Below, in pieces: positions 1 to 8,514 of a DNA stretch of 24,377 nucleotides. The DNA lies in the NCBI GenBank assembly GCA_020049615.1, contig JAIFKN010000279.1, positions 1-24,377 of the forward strand. The letters are read 5' to 3'. Position 1 is the stretch's first letter, and every line of letters begins with the position of its first letter. The stretch comes from a bacterium (GTDB taxonomy: Bacteria > Planctomycetota > UBA11346). The translations under genes and the position numbers were made by a program. A model generated the notes under the pieces. That model made no database searches. It was given only the letters and a program-made list of their open reading frames with translations, and was not told the DNA's origin.

Positions 1-477
1 AGCGCGATGCGCGCCAAGACGACCGCCAACATCTCGGCCCTGGCCAGCGCGGTCGACCAGTACCGGAGCTTGAACAACACGTATCCGGAGCGGCTGGTGG
101 TCGCGGCCTCGGAGACCCGCTTCGGCGTGACGGGGCCAGACGAGGTCTACGCCTTCTATTTCAGCTCTTCGGGTACGACCAAGTCCGCCGCCGAGGTCCA
201 GCCGAACGCCAATGGCAGCGAGTGGGCGAACGTCAACCAGGCCCTCGTCTACCAGCTCGGCGACCTCATCCGCGAGCAGGCTCCGACCGGCCAGATGCTC
301 GACGCGTGGAAGACCCCCCTGCGCTACCGCCCGTCGAAGTGGTATCCCTACACCCCCTCGGCCGCGGCGCGGATCGATGGCGAGACTCCGCCTGGCCAGG
401 ACAGCTACCAGCTGTGGTCGGCCGGCATCGACACCGGCGAAGGCGGCGACGACATCCCGCAGTGGGCGAAGCAGTGA
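1..477 (+). CDS. GspG-like pseudopilin, 5' end missing
   Basis: The frame is open from the first base and stops at 475-477, so the true start and the hydrophobic prepilin N-terminus lie upstream of the window. The visible start (RAKTTANISALASAVDQYRS) looks like the alpha-helical spine of a GspG/type II pseudopilin just after the membrane segment, followed by the usual NNTYPERL-type turn that leads into the globular domain. The C-terminal half (DAWKTPLRYRP, then a Tyr/Trp-rich tail ending in WAKQ) matches the 'D.WG.P..Y' pattern of GspG-like proteins, which form the main subunit of the periplasmic pseudopilus. The stop overlaps a GTG at 474 that probably starts the next gene, the first of four coupled pseudopilin genes. 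The class is fairly sure; whether this is a secretion pseudopilus or a surface appendage cannot be told. Confidence 0.75.
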   Translation, partial: SAMRAKTTANISALASAVDQYRSLNNTYPERLVVAASETRFGVTGPDEVYAFYFSSSGTTKSAAEVQPNANGSEWANVNQALVYQLGDLIREQAPTGQMLDAWKTPLRYRPSKWYPYTPSAAARIDGETPPGQDSYQLWSAGIDTGEGGDDIPQWAKQ

Positions 478-1880
478 CCAGGACCCTGGGAGCGCAGGCT
501 TCAGCCTGCAGGTTGGCGGCAATGCCCCGGCAGGCTGAAGCCTGCGCTCCCAGGTGCGCCTTCACCCTGATCGAACTCCTCGTCGTCATCACCATCTTCA
601 TGATCCTGATGGGCCTGAGCATCGGCAGCGTGGTGCGCGGCCCGAAGTTGCAGCGCATGGTCGCCGCCGAGCAGGTCGTCGCCGACTGCATCCGCCAGGC
701 GCGGCATACGGCGCGGACCAGCGGCCAGCCGGTGGTGCTGAAGCTGAAGAAGGACGAGCGCAGCATCAGCGGGCTGGTCAGGACAGTGCTGTGGCATGGG
801 GTGGAGGGGCCGGCCTTTGCGGTGGCCTGGCCGCAGACCGAGTGGGAGGAATCGACCGGCGTCTGGAAACGCGTCGATGCCCCTGGCCGAACGGGTCTGG
901 GTCTGGAGCTGCCGGGGGCCTACCAGGAAAACGGTGTCCTCAATCCAGAGCGTGCGGAGTGGGACCCCGATGGCGATCTTGAAGGGGCTAAGCGACTGTG
1001 GCGAGGCGTGGCCATCACCGACCCCAAGAACCGCCCTGGCCTGCTGCTGTCCGTGGCGGTCCGGCCACCGATTGCGGGCAGTCCGTATGCGGGACTACCG
1101 GCACCGACCGTCCTGCCCCTGGCTCTGGTTGCCCAGCCCGGCAGCGAGATCGCTGCACATGACCAGGCCCACCTGGGGCTGGCCTTGGTCCTGTCCACGG
1201 TGACTACGGACGGTCCGCAATCGACCCACGCGACCGAGAAAGTCGTTCCGACCTGGGAAGTCATCGGCTGGTTCGGCGCTGGCGGCATTTGCGAAGTCAG
1301 TTCGATCAGCAATGCCCCCAAGGATTTCTCCGTCAGCAAGCTCGTGGACAACAAGGTGAAGACCATTGTCGAGGTCGACAACGGAGCGACTGGTGTGACC
1401 AAATACGACGAGTTCACTGAATCCAACGCCCTGGTTGGCGGACGCTGGACCGAGATCGCGCTGCTCGTCGAAGGCGACCGTCTGGTGCTCTACCGCGATG
1501 GTCGGCGCATAGGCGAGAACACCGGAGCCCTGGCTGCCAGTGTGCCCTTCAACCAGGCTGAGCGCGTCTATGTCGGCGTCTGCACGCTGAAAGCTGGCAC
1601 ACAACCGCAGTTGGCGATTGGCGCCAGCATTGACGAGGTCCTGGTCGAACGACTGGGCGATGCCCTAGCCGGAACCCTGCCAAGCGGCGTCAGCCCGGAT
1701 ACCTCTGGCGAACAGCGCATTATCTGCCACCCAGATGGCAGGGTAGAAGTCGACCAGAACAAAGGGGACGACAGCAGCACAACGATTCGCCTCGTCTCGG
1801 ATAGCGGAGAGAGGGCCGAGATCACCGTGGACACATCGGGCTCGGTCTCCTCCCGGGTGCCACCGGAGTCGTTGCAATGA
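474..1880 (+). CDS. GspH-like pseudopilin with LamG-like insertion
   Basis: The prepilin motif AFTLIELLVVITIFMILMGL is clear, with Phe +1 at residue 30 and Glu +5; the -1 residue is Ala, not the usual Gly. I place the start at GTG 474, because it overlaps the previous stop by 4 bases as at the other junctions of this operon; ATG 522 is the alternative. With GTG 474 the 29-residue leader is mostly encoded by an inserted palindrome (485-554). After the helix comes GspH-like sequence, then a long insertion (about 1040-1660) with a concanavalin/LamG-like signature, WTEIALLVEGDRLVLYRDG. The C-terminus (ICHPDGRVEVDQ...ITVDTSGSV) returns to the beta pattern typical of GspH. Likely role: minor pseudopilin or surface subunit. 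The LamG call rests on pattern only. Confidence 0.72.
   Translation: MTRTLGAQASACRLAAMPRQAEACAPRCAFTLIELLVVITIFMILMGLSIGSVVRGPKLQRMVAAEQVVADCIRQARHTARTSGQPVVLKLKKDERSISGLVRTVLWHGVEGPAFAVAWPQTEWEESTGVWKRVDAPGRTGLGLELPGAYQENGVLNPERAEWDPDGDLEGAKRLWRGVAITDPKNRPGLLLSVAVRPPIAGSPYAGLPAPTVLPLALVAQPGSEIAAHDQAHLGLALVLSTVTTDGPQSTHATEKVVPTWEVIGWFGAGGICEVSSISNAPKDFSVSKLVDNKVKTIVEVDNGATGVTKYDEFTESNALVGGRWTEIALLVEGDRLVLYRDGRRIGENTGALAASVPFNQAERVYVGVCTLKAGTQPQLAIGASIDEVLVERLGDALAGTLPSGVSPDTSGEQRIICHPDGRVEVDQNKGDDSSTTIRLVSDSGERAEITVDTSGSVSSRVPPESLQ
485..554. repeat. Perfect 25-bp inverted repeat inside the pseudopilin leader
   Basis: Arms 485-509 and 530-554 are exact reverse complements, separated by 20 bases. 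Each arm contains its own small palindrome, GCAGGCTTCAGCCTGC. The loop holds GGCGGCAATGCCCC, which is related to the CATTGCC tandem repeat at 8457-8490. ATG 522 lies in the loop. The same family (core GGCTTCAGCC) recurs at 7324, 10398 and 17343-17430. If transcribed it would form a very stable hairpin at the translation start region of the GspH-like gene. Confidence 0.95.
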
Positions 1881-4800
1881 CCCCCTGCCGTCGCGGCGTC
1901 GCGTTAATCATCGCTATCAGCGTCCTGGCGGCGCTGCTTTTCCTCGCCCTGCCCTTCGTCTTCAGTCAAAGCGCCTCGCTCTCCGGCGCACGGGCAGCGG
2001 CCTGGGATGGCGCTGCCAGGCGTGGCACCGACCGCGCCAGCGGCCTGGGCACCGCCATGTCGGTCTATGCCACCGGACTGCATCGGGCTCCGAGCCTGAC
2101 TGCCGCGCTGCAGACGTATGTGCAGTTACCGTTGCAGATCACCGACGGGAATGGGGCCATCCGCTACCCCGGTTTTGTAGATAGCAGTTGGCGCCTGGTG
2201 CTGGAGAGCACCCAGCCATGGATCCACGCCGGTCTGCCCAGCCTAGATGATCATGATGCCAGTACCGGCGCTATACGCGACGCCGTCCACGGAACCGTCA
2301 TCGAGGATGAGAGCCGTCGGCTCGACCCCAACGTGCTGGGCGAACGCGGGTGGGCCATCGTCCTGACGCGGGCCGGCATCACTGATCCAACGACCGTATC
2401 CTGGTCGTGGGGCAACGGCGATCCGGCCAAGCCGGCCAACGATCCGTTGCGCTACGGTCGATGGGACGGGCTTGCCTATGGCCGCCTGGCCAACCGGCTT
2501 GCCGACTTCCGCCCAGCCAACAGCCATCGCTATAACCGGCTTGAGGATCTGCTCGGCGCAGACCCGAATGAAACCGTCAGCGACCCCCCGCCGCCCTGGA
2601 CGCTAGGATGCGAACCGACCTATCCCCAAGGCCACGACCGCCATTCCGGCGCACCAGTCTGGCCGCTCGCGCTGGGGGCATCGTGGACGGAGGCACGCAA
2701 AAACATCGACGCTACGCGCAACCCGCAGGGCGAAAACACAACGCCCTCGGATGCTGCCATCGACGGCTACCGCGTCGCACCACTGACCCAAGCTGAACTG
2801 GAGCGGCTGCGACCCTTCCTGTCCTTCCTCGTCCCCGGGCAGGGGCGCAGCGGCGTGATCGATGTTGGCTCGGTCGTGCTGGCGGCGCCGCAGCAGGGCG
2901 ACTGGGAAGGCGTCACCACGGACGAGCTCTCGCCGCACCATACCGGCGTCGGCATGCCCATGCGTCCGCACAACAGCGCCCGCATCAGAAGCCAATCCAG
3001 TCCTGGCGGGCGGTATCTCACCAACAGTTGGGCGAATCAGCGCGGTGACGCGCTCGCCATCGATGCGCCCCCGGCGATGAACATCAACACCGTGCCGGCG
3101 GACTCCGACATGGTGCGCTTGTTCAGCGCCGACGCTGCGGCTGCCGGCTGGCCAGACGATCCCGTGGACACACCAGTGACCTCCATCGGCAAGCTCGGAC
3201 GGTTGGCTTGGCTCGACGGCCGACTCGGTGACCAGCCGTGGTGGACGGATGGGGCAGGCAATCCGGTGAATTGGGATCGGATCGACAGCGGCAAGACCAC
3301 CACGTTCGAGCGGCCGGCAGTGGGCATCCTCGGCTATGGCGTCGTCGCCATTGAGGGTGCCGCCACGGCCCTCGATCGCCAAGGAGGCGCCACGGCGCAG
3401 CGTCGCCGCCGAACCGTCGTACAGGCGGTGCCGCAGGAGCGGGCACTCCAAGCCGCTTGGCGCACCCAGGGCGAATTTGAGGCGTTGATCCGCGCCCGTC
3501 ACGGCGCCTGGGTCCAAGCTGGTCCGCATCCCACCAACCGGATCAAGGATTGGGGCGCCGATTCTGGCGACATGCCGGCTCTCGACTGCGCCGGCTGGCT
3601 TGAGCCGGCACCGCTGGTGTCCTTCAGTCGCAGTGCAGCTGCGCTGTTCGATTGGCTGGTGCCATTTGGCGTCACCCGTCCGCAGCAGTGGGACCAGGTG
3701 CTTTGCCCGGTAGACGACGACGGAATACCAGATGTGGCCCACGCGCCCATCGAATCGCCGACGCTCAAACCCAGCGGCATGGCAGTCGGTGCTCTCACCG
3801 CCCAAGGCCTGCGCATGCAGAGCGGTACCGCCCTCGCCTATCGCGTCAGTGATAGTGCGGGACCGTTGCGTTTCGGCAGCAGTGGGACGCAGGAACTGTC
3901 GTCGCGCCACATGTCGCTGCGCTTCTGTCTACCTACCGCTCCCGGCAGCGTGACCACGCTGGCCGAGTTGCGCAGCCAGCAAGATCTAGCGCTGGGACCA
4001 GCGGTAAATGAGCACGCCAATCTCTGGCGAGTCGAGTACCGGGAGAATGGAGGGGACGGCATGCTGGTGCTGATCATCGCCAACGCCGCCCTGCCCTGGA
4101 ACGATGCAGATCGGAATGTGGCTCTCGGCGGCAAAAACTGGCAGACCGACAGCGACACGCCGGGCGCCGACGAGGACCTGCGCAGCGCGCCCGGCAGCTA
4201 CCCTTTTGCCCCGCCCGATCCAGCAACGCGGGTCGAGTTCCGATATGCCGTGCCCGACGGCCTCCGAGTGGGGCAGTGGTATCAACTGCAGGTATTCTGT
4301 GCCTCCGACCAACCGGGTATGCACGGCCTTACCTTGGACGGCCTGGTCGGGCGCGATGCCACACGTGCCGGCGTGGACATGAAGCAATTGGGCGACCATT
4401 ACACATGGCCGTCCCTGCGTGTCATCGGAGCCAATGGTGTCGCAGGTCCGATCTCTGCCAGCAGTCCCAAGAATGACGGCGGTTCTGCGTTGCTGACTAC
4501 AACCAGTCTCTCGGTGACCTACCCGGTCGATCTGACATTGGCTTACGACCCGGCCGCGGGTGCCGCGTCTGACAAATGCATACTGCCAAAGCGCGGCATC
4601 CTGCGTATCGACGATGAGTATTTCAGCTATACCGAAGCCACTGGCAGTAATGGCAGCGGTACCATCACCGGTGTCCAGCGCGCTCGACGTGTCAACACGA
4701 ACCAGGAGGCAACCATCACCGGCGTGGTCAGCCCCGGACCACCACCAGTCCCCGGTCCCGTTCCTGATCCAGACCTGCGTTGGCCGGGGACCCAGGCCCA

Positions 4801-7309
4801 TGTCGCTGGTGCCCTGGCCACGCCAGGTTGGTCGCAAGTCGATTCCTTGAGCGGCTATTGGCTCCGTGGCGGCGGCGACCTGCTGCAGGACTTCCAGCCA
4901 GTCCGGGTCACCGGCACGGCCCTGCTGACCGAGGCCGGCACCATCGCCGGCACCTACCGATTCCCCGCCACTGGCAGTCCAATCACGATCACGCCATCGC
5001 CCGGCATCATCTGGCCTGATCGGGGCCTGGTGCGCTTCACCTGGGCGGGTGGCAATTCGGCCATCGCGGCGGTCAGGGGGCCAGGCCCGGTATTCACCAT
5101 CGAGTGGGGAAATGCCCCACTGACAACGACGCGTCCTGACAATGTCCCGGATGACGACATCGCCACCACCGTCATCAGCCTTGAGATCAACGGTCCCCTG
5201 GAGGATACGGCGACAGCCCGGTATTGGGACAATGGGGGATTAGCGCAACTGCTCGACACGGACAATGGGCGTTGCGAGTGGATCCGCATCGATGACCGCA
5301 ACGATCGCGATGCCATCACCGGCGCCCTGGTCACTGGGAAGTATCTGCTGCGCTTGGATGGCTGGGATATGACCGACTATGCGGCCCCGAATCTGCCACG
5401 GCCGATCCTGCAGCCACGCGGGGCCATGCGCACTGTCCGCCTCACCACCGCGTGGCCGAAGACCACCACCCGAGTTCTGCCGGTGCAGACCCGCTTCGAT
5501 CTCGATCGCCTAGAAAGCGGAGATGTGCTGACGTTGGTGCCAGATACCGTGGTCTATGGCACCAACGAGCCGACCCGGTTGCTGGTGCGGCACGCCGCGC
5601 GCGACGCCTATCCAGCGGTTGCCGACAGCACGGTGACCGAAGGCCCGCGCTACGATACGAAGAACGAATGCTTCGCCCTCGCCCACGTGGTGCCCTCGAC
5701 CTTGGCCGATCCCAACCCGCCTGACGGCAGCACCGCCGTGCCGCAAACGGCCCTGATCGGCCGTGGCTGGTCTGGGGATGACCTCAGTATGGTCGGCAAT
5801 TCTCCGTCGCGACGCGGTGCCCTGCCCAGGCTTGTCCTGGTCGGCGGGACCAACGCCAAGCTCAGCCTGGGCAGCGGCGACAGCCAGGACGTCATCCTCG
5901 ACGATCTGTGCGCTGGACCGCAGACCGGCGGCAACGGAGCCAACGGCACTTCGGGCCTCGGTATCGTCAGGATCGATGGCGCCTACGGCGGTTCGTTCGC
6001 GGCGACCAAGGAGGCGCTACCGGTGGAGGTCGAAGCTAATCAGGACGCGTTCCAGCAGATCAACGGTCTGACCTATGGACTCTGTGCCATTGATGGCGAG
6101 GTCTTCGCCTACCGCCGCATAAGCAATCGGAATGCCCTGCTCATCGCCCGCGCCCTGCTTGGTTCGACCATGGCGGTGCATGCCTTGCCCCCGGAGCCGC
6201 CGACCCGGGTGGTGGACAACCCTGGTCAGACGACGCCGGTTGCGGTGCCTAGGACCTACCGGGACGTCCGTCCCATGCTGCCTGTGGTGCGACTTCCGCT
6301 CGGCCCGATCGGCGAGCTCTGCACGGATCTCGCCAAGGCGGACCACGGCAAGGCGCTCGATGTGGTGGAGACTCCGTTCAAGGCCTACTATCGAGATCCG
6401 GCCTGGGTGTCGCCAGTCTCTGCGACGGCAGGATTCCAGAACCACTACCAGGACATCTACGGAGATGGCGGTCAGCGACTGCCTGATGCCCCGTTCGTTA
6501 CGATCAATGATCCCGCTGGTGATCCAGCCAAGCCGTCCGAGGTCCTACGCCTGCTGGATCATCCCAGCCAGGCCAATCAACGTATTTCTGCCGACTGGCT
6601 GCGTGGGCTATACGGCACCACGTCGCAGGATTGGATCTCGGGATTCCCAGATCCTGCGACCCGGCCGCCGAAGTGGCAGGACCAGGACCCGCCCGCGACA
6701 CCGTTCGACCCACAACTGAAGACGCAGGCCTCCGGAGATCTCAACCCGATCGTCATGGCGTGGTGGCCGCGCTTTGCCCCCGGCCTACCAGCTGGCGTCG
6801 CCGCCGTGGACCTGGGCCCGGCCCTGCGCAGCCGCAGTTTCGCCTGGGCCGGCTTCCCCTTCCGTCTGCATGGCATGCGTATGGATTCCACCATCCAGGC
6901 CCTGACCTCAGTTGGTCTAGCGAGCATCCAAGTCGCAAGCGAAGCCGATTGCGACCTCCAGGCCCGGGCGCAGGCGGCAGGGGATGGCGCCGACGAGTTG
7001 TTCGACTGGGACAAGTCTCCTGCGCCGACTCTCAACCTAGGCGCCAATCCCATCACCGGCTCGCCATTCAGCGGCTGGCCGGGTAGCCGCTTCGCGGGCC
7101 GCGAGGTTGATGGCGCAGAACTGCGCGTGCACTGGACCCCCGATGTCGGCAGCCTGAGCGGCATGGCCGCCGCTATTGACGCGCAGGGGCGTGTCCCGCG
7201 ACTTGGCGCAACTGACTCGGAGACCAGCAGCGTACCAGCATCCACTGCAGGCGTCCGCATGCACTGCGTGGCACCGACCCGCGTGCTGGCGGTCGAGGAG
7301 GTGCGGTGA
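1877..7309 (+). CDS. Giant GspK-like pseudopilin/surface protein (1810 aa)
   Basis: The N-terminus (RRGVALIIAISVLAALLFLALPF) has a basic leader, Gly at -1 and a hydrophobic helix without Glu +5, as in GspK, the tip pseudopilin of type II secretion. Residues about 140-420 keep GspK-like features: a DESRRLDPN segment, RYNRLEDLLGADP, and NINTVP near residue 401, like the 'INLNTAP' of GspK. GspK is usually 300-400 residues; here about 1400 more follow. I see a second ConA/LamG-like region (about 670-840, with VGQWYQLQVF), a Pro-rich linker (PGPPPVPGPVPDPD, near residue 955), and two copies of an 'IDxE..Y' module (about 906-950 and 1395-1445). The rest is unrecognised beta-rich sequence. The ATG overlaps the previous stop (ATGA), and the stop overlaps the next GTG. 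Likely exported and displayed at the tip of a pilus-like fibre; ligand unknown. Confidence 0.7.
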   Translation: MTPCRRGVALIIAISVLAALLFLALPFVFSQSASLSGARAAAWDGAARRGTDRASGLGTAMSVYATGLHRAPSLTAALQTYVQLPLQITDGNGAIRYPGFVDSSWRLVLESTQPWIHAGLPSLDDHDASTGAIRDAVHGTVIEDESRRLDPNVLGERGWAIVLTRAGITDPTTVSWSWGNGDPAKPANDPLRYGRWDGLAYGRLANRLADFRPANSHRYNRLEDLLGADPNETVSDPPPPWTLGCEPTYPQGHDRHSGAPVWPLALGASWTEARKNIDATRNPQGENTTPSDAAIDGYRVAPLTQAELERLRPFLSFLVPGQGRSGVIDVGSVVLAAPQQGDWEGVTTDELSPHHTGVGMPMRPHNSARIRSQSSPGGRYLTNSWANQRGDALAIDAPPAMNINTVPADSDMVRLFSADAAAAGWPDDPVDTPVTSIGKLGRLAWLDGRLGDQPWWTDGAGNPVNWDRIDSGKTTTFERPAVGILGYGVVAIEGAATALDRQGGATAQRRRRTVVQAVPQERALQAAWRTQGEFEALIRARHGAWVQAGPHPTNRIKDWGADSGDMPALDCAGWLEPAPLVSFSRSAAALFDWLVPFGVTRPQQWDQVLCPVDDDGIPDVAHAPIESPTLKPSGMAVGALTAQGLRMQSGTALAYRVSDSAGPLRFGSSGTQELSSRHMSLRFCLPTAPGSVTTLAELRSQQDLALGPAVNEHANLWRVEYRENGGDGMLVLIIANAALPWNDADRNVALGGKNWQTDSDTPGADEDLRSAPGSYPFAPPDPATRVEFRYAVPDGLRVGQWYQLQVFCASDQPGMHGLTLDGLVGRDATRAGVDMKQLGDHYTWPSLRVIGANGVAGPISASSPKNDGGSALLTTTSLSVTYPVDLTLAYDPAAGAASDKCILPKRGILRIDDEYFSYTEATGSNGSGTITGVQRARRVNTNQEATITGVVSPGPPPVPGPVPDPDLRWPGTQAHVAGALATPGWSQVDSLSGYWLRGGGDLLQDFQPVRVTGTALLTEAGTIAGTYRFPATGSPITITPSPGIIWPDRGLVRFTWAGGNSAIAAVRGPGPVFTIEWGNAPLTTTRPDNVPDDDIATTVISLEINGPLEDTATARYWDNGGLAQLLDTDNGRCEWIRIDDRNDRDAITGALVTGKYLLRLDGWDMTDYAAPNLPRPILQPRGAMRTVRLTTAWPKTTTRVLPVQTRFDLDRLESGDVLTLVPDTVVYGTNEPTRLLVRHAARDAYPAVADSTVTEGPRYDTKNECFALAHVVPSTLADPNPPDGSTAVPQTALIGRGWSGDDLSMVGNSPSRRGALPRLVLVGGTNAKLSLGSGDSQDVILDDLCAGPQTGGNGANGTSGLGIVRIDGAYGGSFAATKEALPVEVEANQDAFQQINGLTYGLCAIDGEVFAYRRISNRNALLIARALLGSTMAVHALPPEPPTRVVDNPGQTTPVAVPRTYRDVRPMLPVVRLPLGPIGELCTDLAKADHGKALDVVETPFKAYYRDPAWVSPVSATAGFQNHYQDIYGDGGQRLPDAPFVTINDPAGDPAKPSEVLRLLDHPSQANQRISADWLRGLYGTTSQDWISGFPDPATRPPKWQDQDPPATPFDPQLKTQASGDLNPIVMAWWPRFAPGLPAGVAAVDLGPALRSRSFAWAGFPFRLHGMRMDSTIQALTSVGLASIQVASEADCDLQARAQAAGDGADELFDWDKSPAPTLNLGANPITGSPFSGWPGSRFAGREVDGAELRVHWTPDVGSLSGMAAAIDAQGRVPRLGATDSETSSVPASTAGVRMHCVAPTRVLAVEEVR

Positions 7310-8391
7310 GTCCCTTCCGACATAGGCTGAAGCCCGCAGTCCTGGCCGCATTCACCATTATCGAACTGCTTGTCTCGATCGGCATCTTCGTTGTCTCGGC
7401 GACCCTGATGCTAGGGGCGATGTTCGGGGCCACTGACGTCTTCCGCAAAGGCGAGGCGGCACGGCAGGCCGGGGACGAGGCTACGGCCGTGATCGCCGCC
7501 TTGCAGGAGGATCTCACCCGTGCGGTACCAAGCCGATTGCGCGATGGCGCACCGGCTCCCGAATGGGGGCGCCTCTGGACGCGGGCGGGCAGCGATGGGA
7601 ACTGCATGCTCGGTCTGGTCGTGGAAAACCCCGACCGCTCGCAACTGCGTTGGATCGATCGGCCCACTTCGCCGCCAGTCAAGGCCCTGGTCGGGGTACG
7701 TAAATGGGTGTTCTGGCAGGTGCTGCCTTCTTCAGCCGTTGGCGCCAGCGCCGCAGATGCCGTATTGCAACGTGAGGAGTGGGATATCACCGAGGACGGA
7801 ACTGTGCTCGATGTGGCGGGGAACTCCATGTCAGGTCCAGGCAGCTTGCAGACGCCGCTGCGTCGCGAGGTTATTACGCGGGGTTGCCTCCATTTCGGTG
7901 TCTGGATCGAACTGGCCGAAGCCCATCGGATGATGGCGGTCGGTACGAACGGCCCCGACTTCCGCTGGGAATCGCAAGTCATAGGTGAGGAGGTTTTCCC
8001 ATTCTCCGGCAGCACGTTCGATACGCGCCAACAACAGGGCGGAGGATCGACTGGTTACCCGCCGTTCTACCCCCAGCCCGACGCCCTGCGCATCTCCCTC
8101 GTCCTCACCGGTGGCGGGCGCTTCGCCACCCGCGGGACGCTGGTGCGGGACATTCCCGACGCGACCGCCACCACCGCCCGCATCAGCGGCATCAAGGCCC
8201 TGCCGACCACCGGCGGCAGCCTGCTGCGCATCGACAATGAGTGGGTGCGCTACGACGACTTCCGCGGCGGCCAGGTCACCATCCGTAGCGACGGCCGCGG
8301 GGCGCTGCGCTCGACGGCCTCGGCGCACAGCGGACGCGTCACCGTCCTCGCCGGCCAGCCGTTCTCACTGGTCGTCGCCCTGCCGCGCTAG
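7306..8391 (+). CDS. GspJ-like pseudopilin with C-terminal IDNE module
   Basis: GTG 7306 overlaps the upstream stop (GTGA). The leader MSPFRHRLKPAVLAA is followed by FTIIELLVSIGIFVVSATLM, a type IV prepilin N-terminus with Glu +5 and again Ala rather than Gly at -1. Downstream (DVFRKGEAARQAGDEATAVI, then LQEDLTRAVPSR) resembles GspJ, a minor pseudopilin that packs with GspI and GspK at the tip. The C-terminus carries LRIDNEWVRYDDF followed by GRGALRSTASAHSGRVTV, a module also seen in the neighbouring giant protein. The RLKPAV part of the leader is encoded by half of the GGCTTCAGCC repeat family (7324-7339). It is the last gene of the coupled set; repeats follow at once. Confidence 0.72.
   Translation: MSPFRHRLKPAVLAAFTIIELLVSIGIFVVSATLMLGAMFGATDVFRKGEAARQAGDEATAVIAALQEDLTRAVPSRLRDGAPAPEWGRLWTRAGSDGNCMLGLVVENPDRSQLRWIDRPTSPPVKALVGVRKWVFWQVLPSSAVGASAADAVLQREEWDITEDGTVLDVAGNSMSGPGSLQTPLRREVITRGCLHFGVWIELAEAHRMMAVGTNGPDFRWESQVIGEEVFPFSGSTFDTRQQQGGGSTGYPPFYPQPDALRISLVLTGGGRFATRGTLVRDIPDATATTARISGIKALPTTGGSLLRIDNEWVRYDDFRGGQVTIRSDGRGALRSTASAHSGRVTVLAGQPFSLVVALPR
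7324..7339. repeat. Half copy of GGCTTCAGCC palindrome family
   Basis: AGGCTGAAGCCCGCAG lies inside the leader-coding part of the GspJ-like gene and encodes RLKPA. It matches the core of the repeats at 485-554, 10398-10415 and 17343-17430 in reverse orientation. Confidence 0.6.
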
Positions 8392-8393
8392 CT

Positions 8394-8428
8394 CTGGGAC
8401 CGACGAGCTCCAGCTCGTCGGCGGGGCA
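8394..8428. repeat. Palindromic repeat, copy 1 (35 bp identical to 24325-24359)
   Basis: Contains the inverted repeat CCGACGAGCT (8400-8409), CC, AGCTCGTCGG (8412-8421). The 35-base unit is identical to the copy at 24325-24359, in the same orientation. It starts three bases after the stop of the GspJ-like gene, so it may end or attenuate that transcript, although no T-tract follows. Confidence 0.9.
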
Positions 8429-8490
8429 ATGGCCACGCATTGCCGCCGTTGATACACATTGCCGCCATTGCCGCCATTGCCGCCATTGCC
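8425..8490. repeat. CATTGCC palindrome plus 9-bp tandem repeat
   Basis: GGCAATG (8425-8431) pairs with CATTGCC (8438-8444) across 6 bases. The 9-mer CATTGCCGC is then repeated in tandem from 8457 to 8490, three full copies and a partial one. A related GGCGGCAATG string occurs in the loop of the 485-554 repeat. Confidence 0.88.
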
Positions 8491-8494
8491 ACGT

Positions 8495-8514
8495 GGTCGA
8501 GCTGGTGCTCGACC
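8495..8514. terminator. Short hairpin, possible terminator
   Basis: GGTCGAGC (8495-8502), loop TGGT, GCTCGACC (8507-8514): a perfect 8-bp stem in the spacer between the pseudopilin operon and the sigma-factor operon. The flank is CTCCCGGG rather than a T-run, so a repeat or attenuator role is equally possible. Confidence 0.35.

Noticed and set aside
8457..8490. CRISPR-like tandem repeat
   Set aside because: The 9-bp units are directly adjacent with no spacers; no array or cas gene is in the window.
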